DNA of 51,667 nucleotides. Origin: Rhodospirillaceae bacterium (GTDB taxonomy: Bacteria > Pseudomonadota > Alphaproteobacteria > UBA8366). The translations under genes and the position numbers were made by a program. Under the pieces are notes generated by a model. The model was not told the DNA's origin. It did no database searches and saw nothing but the letters and a program-made list of their open reading frames with translations. Of this stretch, positions 42,969 through 51,336 are shown one piece after another. Within the stretch, counting starts at the first letter, position 1. Every line of letters begins with the position of its first letter. The DNA is taken from NCBI GenBank assembly GCA_002722095.1, contig PBKG01000004.1, forward strand, positions 1 to 51,667, read 5' to 3'.

Positions 42969-44183
42969 GTGCCTTCGACCTCTTTCTGGCGCAGCCCGGT
43001 CTTCGTGTTGGTCGCCGCCGCACTCATCATTTTCATGGCATTCGGCATCCGCCAGAGCATGGGGCTTTACATGCGTCCAATTTCGGAAGGGCTCGGCTGG
43101 GGACGCGAAGTGCTATCGATCGCACTCGCCACACAGAACCTCCTCATCGGCATTGCCGCACCATTTTTCGGTGCCCTCGCAGACAAATGGGGGCCGCCCA
43201 AGACCCTCGCGCTGGGGGGCATATTTTTCGCGCTCGGCTTGCTGACCATGAGCCAGGCAACAACTCCGTTCATGATGTTTACCGGCGCCGGATTGATCAC
43301 GGGTATCGGTCTCGGCGCGTGCGGTATGCCACTGGTATTGGCAACGGTTAGCCAAGTCGCCCCTGAGGAGAAACGCAGCCTGTGGGTCGGGGTTATCACC
43401 ACCTTCGGTACCGGTGGGCAATTGCTGGTGGTGCCGACGAGCCAATCCATGATTTCAAACGTCGATTGGACGAGTGGCATTATTTTGCTGACGCTAATGG
43501 CCTCGATAATCATTCCGATCGCGTTGGCGATGTCGAAGGCCATCACGCCCGAGACCGGCAAGGACACTAGCCTTAATATTCGCGAAGCACTTGCGGAAGC
43601 CTTTCACCATCGCGGCTACAAACTGCTGACCGCCGGTTTCTTCGTCTGCGGATTCCACGTCGCCTTCATGGCAATCCATCTGCCGGCGTACGTTAACGAC
43701 CGCTACGACGTCGCCGACCTAGGAGCGACCGCCCTTATGCTGATCGCATTTTTCAACATGATCGGCGCGTGGACTTCGGGCTGGCTCGGCGGACGCTATT
43801 CGAAGAAGTATCTCCTCACAGGTATCTACTCCGCCCGCGCGCTGGTCATGACCGGATTTCTGGTGTTACCGACTACTCCCATCACGGTGGTAATTTTTTC
43901 TGCACTCATCGGTTTACTTTGGCTGAGCACCGTACCAGTAACCTCCGGACTGGTGAGCCAAATCTTCGGCTTGCGATATATGGGTATGCTGTTCGGCATC
44001 GTATTCCTTAGCCATCAGGTAGGCGCCTTCGCCGGCGTTTGGCTCGGTGGACGCGTTTACGACGCGACGGGCAGTTACGATGCTGTCTGGTGGATGGCAA
44101 TCGCCTTGGCGGTTGCCAGTGCCTTGATTCATTTGCCGATCAACGACCAGCCGGTCGCGCGGCTTTCAAGGACGACTGCGTGA
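42969..44183 (+). CDS. MFS transporter (monocarboxylate/OFA-like)
   Basis: A 404-residue carrier with about twelve hydrophobic segments. The first helix begins at residue 9; IRQSMGLYMRPISEGLGWGR is typical of the oxalate/formate antiporter-like MFS branch, and the loop after helix 2 has GALADKWGPPK. The start is GTG 42969 with AAAAGGA seven bases upstream. Its stop overlaps the next start as GTGA, so the two are translationally coupled. It probably imports a mono- or dicarboxylate for the downstream cupin and FAH enzymes. Confidence 0.92.
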   Translation: MPSTSFWRSPVFVLVAAALIIFMAFGIRQSMGLYMRPISEGLGWGREVLSIALATQNLLIGIAAPFFGALADKWGPPKTLALGGIFFALGLLTMSQATTPFMMFTGAGLITGIGLGACGMPLVLATVSQVAPEEKRSLWVGVITTFGTGGQLLVVPTSQSMISNVDWTSGIILLTLMASIIIPIALAMSKAITPETGKDTSLNIREALAEAFHHRGYKLLTAGFFVCGFHVAFMAIHLPAYVNDRYDVADLGATALMLIAFFNMIGAWTSGWLGGRYSKKYLLTGIYSARALVMTGFLVLPTTPITVVIFSALIGLLWLSTVPVTSGLVSQIFGLRYMGMLFGIVFLSHQVGAFAGVWLGGRVYDATGSYDAVWWMAIALAVASALIHLPINDQPVARLSRTTA

Positions 44184-44893
44184 GCCGGTCGTTCGAAGAA
44201 CTCGCTTACTGTGAGACGCCCATCGGCGAATTAGGTCTTCGCCGACGACGCGAACTTCGCCTCGACACCGACGTCTTCGAGATCAAGCTCGGAGAAGAAT
44301 TTCTCATGTCGAGCCTGTTCACCGCTTCTGAAATCGCACTTGCTGATCTTGGGCTCGGGGACCTGAGGGGAAATGAACTGGACGTTGTGGTCGGTGGGCT
44401 GGGCCTTGGCTATACCGCCGACGCCGTACTGAAACACCGCCAAGTGCACTCTTTGATCGTAATCGAAGCCTTGGCTCCAGTCATTCAATGGCATCTCGAT
44501 GCCATCCTGCCCCTTGAACGCTCGCTCGCAGACGATCCGCGCTGCCGATTGCTCGAGGGAAATTTTTTCGCGATGGCCCAGTCGGCTGATGGTTTTGACC
44601 GTGAAAAATCCGGTCGGCGTTTTGACGCCGTACTGGTGGATATCGATCATACGCCCGAGTTTTGGCTCGCACCCGGCAGCGCTGACTTCTACCAGCCAGA
44701 CGGCCTCACGGCACTCTCTCGCCATTTGGTACCGGGAGGCGTGTTTGGGCTTTGGTCGAACGATTTGCCCGATGACACGTTTACCGCCCGCCTCGCCTCT
44801 GCGTTCGACAGTGCGAGGGCCGAAACGGTTACCTTCCCGAATCCGCTAACCAACGAAGACGTCACTCAAACTGTCTACCTGGCGCGCACCTAG
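44180..44893 (+). CDS. Spermidine synthase-like protein
   Basis: A 237-residue Rossmann methyltransferase-like protein resembling spermidine synthase. VVVGGLGLGYTADAVLKHRQ is the SAM-type binding loop, VIEALAPVIQWH holds the acidic residue after strand 2, and AVLVDIDHTPEFWLAPG fits the catalytic region. It starts with GTG at 44180, overlapping the MFS stop by four bases; the longer upstream frame is inside the MFS gene. Many bacteria have MFS-spermidine synthase-like fusions of unknown role; here the two are separate but coupled. Aminopropyl transfer is not certain. Confidence 0.83.
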   Translation: MSRSFEELAYCETPIGELGLRRRRELRLDTDVFEIKLGEEFLMSSLFTASEIALADLGLGDLRGNELDVVVGGLGLGYTADAVLKHRQVHSLIVIEALAPVIQWHLDAILPLERSLADDPRCRLLEGNFFAMAQSADGFDREKSGRRFDAVLVDIDHTPEFWLAPGSADFYQPDGLTALSRHLVPGGVFGLWSNDLPDDTFTARLASAFDSARAETVTFPNPLTNEDVTQTVYLART

Positions 44894-44970
44894 CCCTCCA
44901 CTTGAAAGCCACCGGGGCCTCGGCCAAACTAGATCCAACCAAAAATCAAACTGATATGAGGGAGATACTC

Positions 44971-45387
44971 ATGACTATCAAACGTGCAAATTCCCGACCG
45001 ACCAAAAAAGCACCGGCGGAAAACTTCACCGGCGAAGTCTGGCAAGATGCTGTCATCGTCGGCACCGCCCCATCACGCATGCGCGCGACCAATGTCTCAT
45101 TTATGCCCGGCGCCCGCACCGCTTGGCACACGCACCCCGTCGGCCAAACGCTCTATTGCGTGACGGGAATTGGCCGCCTCCAATTCGAAGGTGAGAATGT
45201 GCAAGAATTGCACCCGGGCGACACCGCCGTCATTCCGCCGGATATCCGCCATTGGCACGGCGCTGCACCTGACCGGTTATTCATCCACCTCGCGATGTCC
45301 GAGACGGACGACGATGGTGGCGGCACCGAATGGTTCGAACATGTCTCGGACGAGGATTACAACCAGACGCCGGACCCGGTGACCTAA
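44971..45387 (+). CDS. Cupin-domain protein
   Basis: A 138-residue single cupin. The metal-binding motif 1 is AWHTHPVGQTLYCVTGIG and motif 2 is GDTAVIPPDIRHWHGAAPD. The start at ATG 44971 follows GGGAGA; an upstream frame to 44902 adds no conserved sequence. It resembles small cupins often annotated as carboxymuconolactone decarboxylase-associated or quercetinase-like. It is 11 bases ahead of the FAH-family gene, suggesting a shared pathway for aromatic ring products or other dicarbonyl acids. Confidence 0.9.
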   Translation: MTIKRANSRPTKKAPAENFTGEVWQDAVIVGTAPSRMRATNVSFMPGARTAWHTHPVGQTLYCVTGIGRLQFEGENVQELHPGDTAVIPPDIRHWHGAAPDRLFIHLAMSETDDDGGGTEWFEHVSDEDYNQTPDPVT

Positions 45388-45398
45388 AAGGATAGACT

Positions 45399-46340
45399 AT
45401 GAAACTGCTTTATTTCGACGATTTCAAATTAGGCGTTTTGCGGGAAGACCATGTCGCCGACGTTTCGGATGTGGTGGCGGATATTCCCCATACAGGGCCT
45501 CATGACCTAATTAGCGGTTTGATCGAACGGTTCGATGACTATCGCTCAGCGCTAGATAAGGCGGCGGATGCCGCCGTCGCCGATGGCAAGAGCGTCGCCG
45601 TCGGAAGCGTGCGCATTCGTCCGCCACTTCCAAAGCCCGGAAATATCGATTGTATGGCCGTCAACTATATGGAGGACGGCACCCGCGACGAGCCTGCCCC
45701 TATCAATGCCTTTCACAAGGCAGGCAATTGCGTCATCGGCGATGGCGATACGATGATATTGCCGGACGTGCCGGGGCTGATTTTCGAGGGTGAAGCGGAA
45801 TTGGGACTGGTCATCGGCAAACGCGCCGACAATGTATCGGCGGCCGATGCGATGGATCACGTATTCGGCTATTTCAATTTTATCGATGGCTCGGTACGCG
45901 GCTTGCCGCCAGCGGGAAACGTGTTCTTCCAAATGAAATCGCGTGCGACTTTCGCGCCGACCGGCCCGTATCTGGTAACGGCGGATGAAATCCCCGATCC
46001 GCAAAAGCTTCATGTCCAGCTTTGGAATAACGGCACCTTGATGCAGAACTTCAATACCGACGACATGGCGCACAAAATTCCACGCTGCATCGAATGGTTA
46101 AGTTCGATCCATGTGCTTGAACCGGGCGACATCGTCGCTACCGGCACCAATCATCGCGGCCTGAATCCGTTTATGGACGGCGACAAGGTCGAACTCGAGG
46201 TCGAACATCTCGGTCGGCTTACGTTCAACGTAAGAGACGACCTCAAACGCAAATGGGAACGGGTAACCCGCCTGGAACATACGGATGCGGGCCTCGAAGG
46301 GCGCTTCACACCGCAGGTGAGCGGTAAATATGCGGAGTGA
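45399..46340 (+). CDS. Fumarylacetoacetate hydrolase family protein
   Basis: A 313-residue FAH-fold enzyme. The metal site is in IFEGEAELGLVIGKRADNVS (E-x-E) and the conserved GYFNFIDGSVRG. LEPGDIVATGTNHRGLNP and DGDKVELEVEHLGRL complete the C-terminal core. Family members hydrolyse C-C bonds of 2,4-dioxo acids or decarboxylate/hydrate aromatic catabolites. AAAGGA precedes ATG. It closes the operon MFS - spermidine synthase-like - cupin - FAH and runs tail to tail into the enolase-superfamily gene (9-base gap). Confidence 0.92.
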   Translation: MKLLYFDDFKLGVLREDHVADVSDVVADIPHTGPHDLISGLIERFDDYRSALDKAADAAVADGKSVAVGSVRIRPPLPKPGNIDCMAVNYMEDGTRDEPAPINAFHKAGNCVIGDGDTMILPDVPGLIFEGEAELGLVIGKRADNVSAADAMDHVFGYFNFIDGSVRGLPPAGNVFFQMKSRATFAPTGPYLVTADEIPDPQKLHVQLWNNGTLMQNFNTDDMAHKIPRCIEWLSSIHVLEPGDIVATGTNHRGLNPFMDGDKVELEVEHLGRLTFNVRDDLKRKWERVTRLEHTDAGLEGRFTPQVSGKYAE

Positions 46341-46349
46341 TCGTTTGGG

Positions 46350-47483
46350 TTAGCCCTGGTTGACGCAATTCCTTACGACATCCGGATCTATGGACAGCCC
46401 GAGGCCCGGCGCATCAGGCGGGATCATGCACCCATTTTCGTGGCGCGGGGCTTGACCATATAAAACTTCCATCGCGGCCACCGCCTTGTATTGATATTCC
46501 ACCGCCGTGCCGTTGCTCACGCCGGCTTGCAAATGAACGTTATGCATCGGCGCGCCACCTCCATTACCGGCGATTTTCATATTGAAGCCCGACGCTAGCC
46601 CTGCGATTCGGAGGCACTCGGTCAACCCGCCCGTGATAATGACATTTGGTTGGATGAAATCGACCGCTTCAGCGAGCAACATATCCCGGAACCGGTAACC
46701 GAGCCCTTCGTTTTGCCCGGCAGATAGCGGGATAGACGTCAATTGCCGGAGCTGCGCCAACAAACGCACATCGTTTTGTCGAATAGGTTCCTCGAAAAAC
46801 GCGATGTCGAGTTGCTGAATGTTCTCACAAAGGCGACGTGCGGATAGAAGGTCGAGACAGCATCCCGCATCCACCGCAAGTTCGATATCCGGACCGATCG
46901 CCTCCCTTACCTTTCCGACGCGCCGAATATCCCCCGCGATGATCTCCACGAGGCTTGGCGCGCCCTTTTCAGGCCGTGCGTCGAACCTGCCGACTTGCAG
47001 TTTGATCCCGCGAAAGCCATCCGCAACGACATGTTTGACCACGTCGACCAATTCGTCATCATCAAGAAAGGAAAAGCCGCAGGTCGCGTAGATAGGCACT
47101 CGGTCACGCGCCGCGCCCAATATCCGCCAAACCGGCATGTCGAGGGCCTTGCCCTTGATATCCCAAAGCGCGAGATCGATCGCGCTGATCGCATGCGACG
47201 CATAGCCGGTCTGCCCCCAGGGGGTCGCGGTCCAATACATCACATCCCAGATTTTCTCATGCGCCAGCGGATCCATGTCGATGATCGCAGGGCCCAATAC
47301 CGAATTCACCGCCTCCGATACCGGCCGCGACTGGGTAATCGAGGTAACCCCATAGCCGACCAAACCTGAATCGGTCTCAACTTCAACATGGGTGAGGTTG
47401 TTGGTACCGGGTTTATCGATACCAAGTGCGGCGTAGCTTATGGGTATTTTCAACGGCGTCGCTTCGACACGAACGATTTTCAT
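46350..47483 (-). CDS. Mandelate racemase/muconate lactonizing enzyme family (enolase superfamily)
   Basis: A 377-residue enolase-superfamily enzyme that removes a proton next to a carboxylate. From ATG 47483 (GGGAGA upstream) the metal ligands include Asp205 (ELAVDAG) and Glu231 (FFEEP); the third is in SAGQNEGLG near 257-259, where the usual Glu is replaced by Gln with Glu two residues later. The first acid/base site reads KLQ (161-163) instead of KxK. His314 in APMHNVHL may be the opposite base. The reaction may be dehydration or racemisation of an acid sugar. It converges on the FAH gene. Confidence 0.87.
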   Translation of the reverse strand: MKIVRVEATPLKIPISYAALGIDKPGTNNLTHVEVETDSGLVGYGVTSITQSRPVSEAVNSVLGPAIIDMDPLAHEKIWDVMYWTATPWGQTGYASHAISAIDLALWDIKGKALDMPVWRILGAARDRVPIYATCGFSFLDDDELVDVVKHVVADGFRGIKLQVGRFDARPEKGAPSLVEIIAGDIRRVGKVREAIGPDIELAVDAGCCLDLLSARRLCENIQQLDIAFFEEPIRQNDVRLLAQLRQLTSIPLSAGQNEGLGYRFRDMLLAEAVDFIQPNVIITGGLTECLRIAGLASGFNMKIAGNGGGAPMHNVHLQAGVSNGTAVEYQYKAVAAMEVLYGQAPRHENGCMIPPDAPGLGLSIDPDVVRNCVNQG

Positions 47484-47545
47484 GGCAAATCTCCCTGATA
47501 CGGTCAATCATCGCGACCGCAACCGCCTTCAGCAATGTTTTGCGT

Positions 47546-47908
47546 CTACCTTATTTTTACCCGAACAACCCGACCGCCATAGCCATGTACACTGTCATGG
47601 GCTCGTACCAGAACCGACTTGTACCTGCGCGGAATTTTCACTCCCGACAACCGCCGGGTGAACGGTTGTTCATTGACGTGAGGATGGAGCAACTTGCGCA
47701 CAGCAATTATTTTTTTGCCGTTTGGGCTTAGAACTTCCCACCGGTCGGCGTAGTGCTTCCACCCGCGATCCCCGTGACGGACCGAGACGATAAAAGTGTA
47801 GCCGCCCCGTTCTTTCGCCGTCCGGACTTTGACCACGTCCGCCTCGCCCGCTTGGGCCGAGATGGTAAATCCAAATAGTAAAAACAAAGCCAAAATTGCT
47901 GAACGCAT
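47546..47908 (-). CDS. Small exported hypothetical protein
   Basis: A 120-residue protein. Residues 1-18 (MRSAILALFLLFGFTISA) are a clear signal peptide; the mature part is short, basic and beta-rich (VVKVRTAKERGGYTFIVSV, YADRWEVLSP, YGGRVVRVKIR). GGGAGA eight bases before ATG 47908 decides the start. I do not recognise a named family; it reads like conserved periplasmic proteins of alphaproteobacteria. It lies 62 bases from the enolase-superfamily start and opposite an AT-rich intergenic stretch. Confidence 0.75.
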   Translation of the reverse strand: MRSAILALFLLFGFTISAQAGEADVVKVRTAKERGGYTFIVSVRHGDRGWKHYADRWEVLSPNGKKIIAVRKLLHPHVNEQPFTRRLSGVKIPRRYKSVLVRAHDSVHGYGGRVVRVKIR

Positions 47909-48108
47909 GAGGTTCGTCTCCCGTATATCGTTCCTATTATCCGTGATCGGCCGCACGCCGACAATTCGTTCCAGCAAAACGGACCCAGTCTAAATGATTC
48001 AGAAATAAAGCAAAAATACATATCAAATGCCCATCTACATTAAAGAAAACCAAAGTATTTCATTTATTCTCTATTTTTTTTAAACAATATTCGAATTTTC
48101 ATTTGATT

Positions 48109-48122
48109 TTTACTTAAGTAAA
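48109..48122. promoter_or_regulatory. 14-bp palindrome next to a promoter-like AT-rich stretch
   Basis: TTTACTTAAGTAAA is a perfect palindrome placed 30 bases before the start of the next gene and immediately upstream of TAATATAA, which resembles a -10 box. It could be an operator or part of the promoter. The whole 47990-48140 stretch is very AT-rich, in contrast to the flanking genes, and shows no open gene. Confidence 0.45.
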
Positions 48123-48152
48123 TAATATAAACCTTTTTGCGGAGGAACCTGA

Positions 48153-48641
48153 ATGCTTCAAGAAACGGCTGAGCCGAACTATCCTGATTCCGGACACAAC
48201 GTCCAACATCCATTGAAAATCAAAGGTTTGGAGACGAAGCAAGCACTCGAAGCATTGTTGGTAGATGAAATACAACGGCTAACAGCTGGAGCCGATGTAT
48301 GTATTTTCGCACTATACGACGCTGAATGCCCCAACGAGGGTCCGATCGACTTTTCCACCCATGAACGCGACCGCAATAGTGGAAGTTTGGAGATCGAAGT
48401 CGACTTTGACTTCGAAGGTATCGGCGTTTGGTATATCTGCAACCGCTATGGCGACGCCTACAAACTGCGCCACATTTTGGTGCAGGTCCATCAAGGCCGC
48501 TTCGTCAAAGGTCAGGTCGAAGAGTTCGAAGGCTATTGGGAAGAATTCCCGCAGTTCGTCGCCGATGACCGCTGGGTAAAGGCTATACAGCCGATGCCAC
48601 CGCAACTCCCTAAAATCGTCGAAACCGCGCTCGAAGCCTAA
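48153..48641 (+). CDS. Hypothetical soluble protein
   Basis: A 162-residue acidic protein I do not recognise. It has an N-terminal helix (TKQALEALLVDEIQRLTAG) and a beta-rich centre (SLEIEVDFDFEGIGVWYICNRYGDAYKL, shown in parts: EIEVDFDFEG, VWYICNRYG), then VQVHQGRFVKG. It has no signal peptide. A GGAGGA ribosome site lies eight bases before ATG 48153, and the region upstream is AT-rich with a 14-bp palindrome, suggesting its own controlled promoter. It converges on the TRAP-type binding protein with a 1-base gap. Confidence 0.7.
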   Translation: MLQETAEPNYPDSGHNVQHPLKIKGLETKQALEALLVDEIQRLTAGADVCIFALYDAECPNEGPIDFSTHERDRNSGSLEIEVDFDFEGIGVWYICNRYGDAYKLRHILVQVHQGRFVKGQVEEFEGYWEEFPQFVADDRWVKAIQPMPPQLPKIVETALEA

Positions 48642-48642
48642 T

Positions 48643-49560
48643 CTAAACCAACCCCTTAAACACCGGATCGGAAAATAAGCTTCTGTGCCTCTCCAACACG
48701 GGAGTTACTGCATGGCGGAATCGTGCACGACCTTCATCGCTTAGGGCCGCAACCAAAGCACCATCTGCGGCAAGCTGAGCCGAGGCTTCTGCGTCACGAC
48801 TTGCCGCGACGGCACGTTGGAATTCGGTTGCGTCCGCCATTGCCGTATCCACCGCCTGCCGCACTTCCTGGGACCATGCGGCATATGCCGCTTTGGAACA
48901 AATCACCACCAACACGCCCAAGATGTGTCCAGTCAGCGTGACATGGGGATGATGTTTATGGATGCCGAAATTCAAAATCGTCGGCAGGTCATTGTCCTGA
49001 GCATGAATGTCAGGGTCGTCAAGCCGTTCACGGTAGAGTTTGATATCCATCGGTTCCGCGGTAAATCCCAGTGACCGGAACACATCGCCGATCGTCTCAC
49101 TGATCTGGGTGCGGATCACAAGGCCTTCGCAGTCTGCCGGGGTCTCGAGCGCACGGACACGATTGGTAATGTGACGCAGACCGTTGTCCCAAAAGCCCAA
49201 TACCTTATGTGGAGTTTCACGCTCGATCTCGGCCCTGAAATAATCGCCGAGCGCTCCATCTAGCCTACTGAATAAATTCGAGCGGTCCTCGGCAATAAAC
49301 GGCAAATCGAATAACTGACATTGCGGAACCTTGTCCGCAAAACGAAGTGTCGCGATATAGCAAAAATCCAACGACCCATTCGCAACCATACCCGGCAGAT
49401 CGCCCGATTTATGTCCTTGTGCGAGCGCATCGCTCATTTGTTCAAACGAGACCTGCTGACCCAGTTCTTCGACCAATCGCGCGCCAAACTTGTCCACCGC
49501 GGCAGCGTGCACGGACTTTGCTCCCTTGTAACCAGCGAATGTGAAGGCATGCTCAGACAA
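48643..49560 (-). CDS. TRAP-type solute-binding protein (DctP-like) without signal peptide
   Basis: A 305-residue DctP-fold protein. The ligand-binding Arg is probably Arg150 in CEGLVIRTQ, with NGLRHITN before it and the block FDLPFIAEDRSNLF, all like TRAP receptors. The protein starts at TTG 49560 with AGGAG seven bases upstream, and reads MSEHAFTFAGYKGAKSVHA, which is where the mature domain normally begins; an in-frame TAG lies four codons upstream, so no signal peptide can be encoded. No TRAP permease is nearby. It may work in the cytosol as a ligand-binding protein. Confidence 0.83.
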   Translation of the reverse strand: MSEHAFTFAGYKGAKSVHAAAVDKFGARLVEELGQQVSFEQMSDALAQGHKSGDLPGMVANGSLDFCYIATLRFADKVPQCQLFDLPFIAEDRSNLFSRLDGALGDYFRAEIERETPHKVLGFWDNGLRHITNRVRALETPADCEGLVIRTQISETIGDVFRSLGFTAEPMDIKLYRERLDDPDIHAQDNDLPTILNFGIHKHHPHVTLTGHILGVLVVICSKAAYAAWSQEVRQAVDTAMADATEFQRAVAASRDAEASAQLAADGALVAALSDEGRARFRHAVTPVLERHRSLFSDPVFKGLV

Positions 49561-49612
49561 GTTTCGCTCCTACGTCACTTTGTCCGATGAAATATTTCCC
49601 CATCGGCCCGGG

Positions 49613-51178
49613 TCAAGGTCGGGTGCCACCTTTGACCTTAGGCCCAACGCAGGATTCCAATCGAGGTTGCTGCGCTTCGAGGAAATCGCAGAGATAGGCC
49701 CGCGTCTCGCGCGGGTCGATTATGTCCTCGATCCCGAATGCTTCGGCGGTAAGAAACGGGCTCGACAATGCCCGAATTTCCGCTTCCAGCTCTTCGCGCC
49801 GTTTTTCAGGGTCAGGAGCATTCGCGATTTCGCTCCGATAGGTTGCGTCCACACCACCTTCGATCGGCAAAGAGCCCCACTCCGCCGAAGGCCAAGCGAT
49901 CTTGAAATCGAGACCGAACTTATCGAGCACCGCGCCACCGGCCATGCCGTAGCATTTGCGGGTGATCAACGAAATCATGGGCACAGTCGCTTGGCTTTTG
50001 GCATAACCCACATTCATGCCTTCGCGAAGTGTGCCGGCGATTTCCGCATCGACACCGACATTGAATCCGGGCACGTCGACGAAAAACAAAATTGGAATAT
50101 GAAATTGATCGCACAGGTCGATGAAATGTGTCTGCTTGCGAGCGGCACGCACATCGACCACGCCGCCATACATGGGATTGTTGGCAATGATCCCCACGGA
50201 ACGCCCATTCATCCGCGCAAAAACTGTGATCGCCGACCTACCATGTCCCGGTTGAATTTCAAAAAAAGACTCCTTGTCGGTAATCAGCTTAATCACCTTG
50301 CGCATGTCGTAAGGCTGGCGGCGGTCACGCGGCACAATCGAAAGCAATTCCTCTTCAACCCGGTCTGGTGGATCGCCCACATCGACAACCGGCGGCAATT
50401 GCCAAACATTACTCGGTAAGTAGCTCAGAAATTTGCGGATTTGCTGGCAGCATTCCGCCTCGCTTTTCGCCACATTGTGAATCACACCGGCGGCTTCGGC
50501 GGAAACCTTGTAACCACCGAGCTCTTCCTTCGAAACCGTGCGCCCAATGCCGCGCTCTACGACAGATGGGCCCGCAGCAAAGATTTGACTTTGCCCCTTA
50601 ACCATTACCGACCAATGGGAATAGACCGCCCGCCCGGCGGGCCCTCCGGCCGCAATACCCATTACAGCACCGACAACCGGCACCGATTCCATAAGTTCTA
50701 CCGGATTGATATTGTTCTCGACGCTATGGCCCGGAAGCGCGGCAAATCCGAGACGTTTTGCGGTCGATGCGCTGCCGCCGTAGCCGTCAATCAAACGGAT
50801 GAGAGGAATACGGGAAAAGTAGGCGAAATCGTCGATAAAGCCGCCTTGGCCGCCTTTGCGCCGGGTCGTACCCCAATTTGTGCCGCCCCTAAGCGTCGTA
50901 TCTTCACCGCCAATGGCAACGGGCCGACCATCGATTTTAGCCATCCCCATGACGTAAGGCGCCGGGGTAAACCCTACTAGTTTGCCATCCTTGTATTCGC
51001 CCCGGCCCGCCATTTTGCCGACCTCACGAAAACTGCCGTCGTCGACACATTCTGCGATACGTTCGCGTACCGTCAGATAGCCCTTTTCATGACGCTTGGA
51101 GATCGTTTCCTCGCCGCCCATTTCTTCGGCCCAAGCGTATCTTTTTTCAATTTCGTCGACTTCAGGCTTCCACGACAT
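49613..51178 (-). CDS. Acyl-CoA carboxylase carboxyltransferase (beta) subunit
   Basis: A 521-residue biotin-dependent carboxyltransferase of the propionyl/methylcrotonyl-CoA type. Two crotonase-like halves are seen: GGEDTTLRGGTNWGTTRRKG and RLIDGYGGSAS in the first, FFVDVPGFNVGVDAEIAG and RKCYGMAGGAVLDKFG in the second. It transfers CO2 from carboxybiotin to an acyl-CoA. GGGAGG supports ATG 51178. No biotin carboxylase or biotin carrier gene is in the window, so it relies on genes elsewhere or outside the right edge. The acyl-CoA is unknown. Confidence 0.9.
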   Translation of the reverse strand: MSWKPEVDEIEKRYAWAEEMGGEETISKRHEKGYLTVRERIAECVDDGSFREVGKMAGRGEYKDGKLVGFTPAPYVMGMAKIDGRPVAIGGEDTTLRGGTNWGTTRRKGGQGGFIDDFAYFSRIPLIRLIDGYGGSASTAKRLGFAALPGHSVENNINPVELMESVPVVGAVMGIAAGGPAGRAVYSHWSVMVKGQSQIFAAGPSVVERGIGRTVSKEELGGYKVSAEAAGVIHNVAKSEAECCQQIRKFLSYLPSNVWQLPPVVDVGDPPDRVEEELLSIVPRDRRQPYDMRKVIKLITDKESFFEIQPGHGRSAITVFARMNGRSVGIIANNPMYGGVVDVRAARKQTHFIDLCDQFHIPILFFVDVPGFNVGVDAEIAGTLREGMNVGYAKSQATVPMISLITRKCYGMAGGAVLDKFGLDFKIAWPSAEWGSLPIEGGVDATYRSEIANAPDPEKRREELEAEIRALSSPFLTAEAFGIEDIIDPRETRAYLCDFLEAQQPRLESCVGPKVKGGTRP

Positions 51179-51336
51179 GGCGCCCGTCCTCCCTTGTTCT
51201 TTCAATCGGGCGGGAGAGTGCCTGATTTCAGTGGTCTTGTCATCGGTGACACCTGCGCCTTACTCCAAAGGCGTTGCTTTCTAATGGCATCCCTATATGT
51301 TCCAACGTGAGGCCATGCTGCCCAATGGATGTGAAA

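Noticed and set aside
49541..50419. Open frame of about 292 codons antisense to the carboxyltransferase gene
   Set aside because: No domain is visible, while the opposite strand encodes a well-conserved enzyme.
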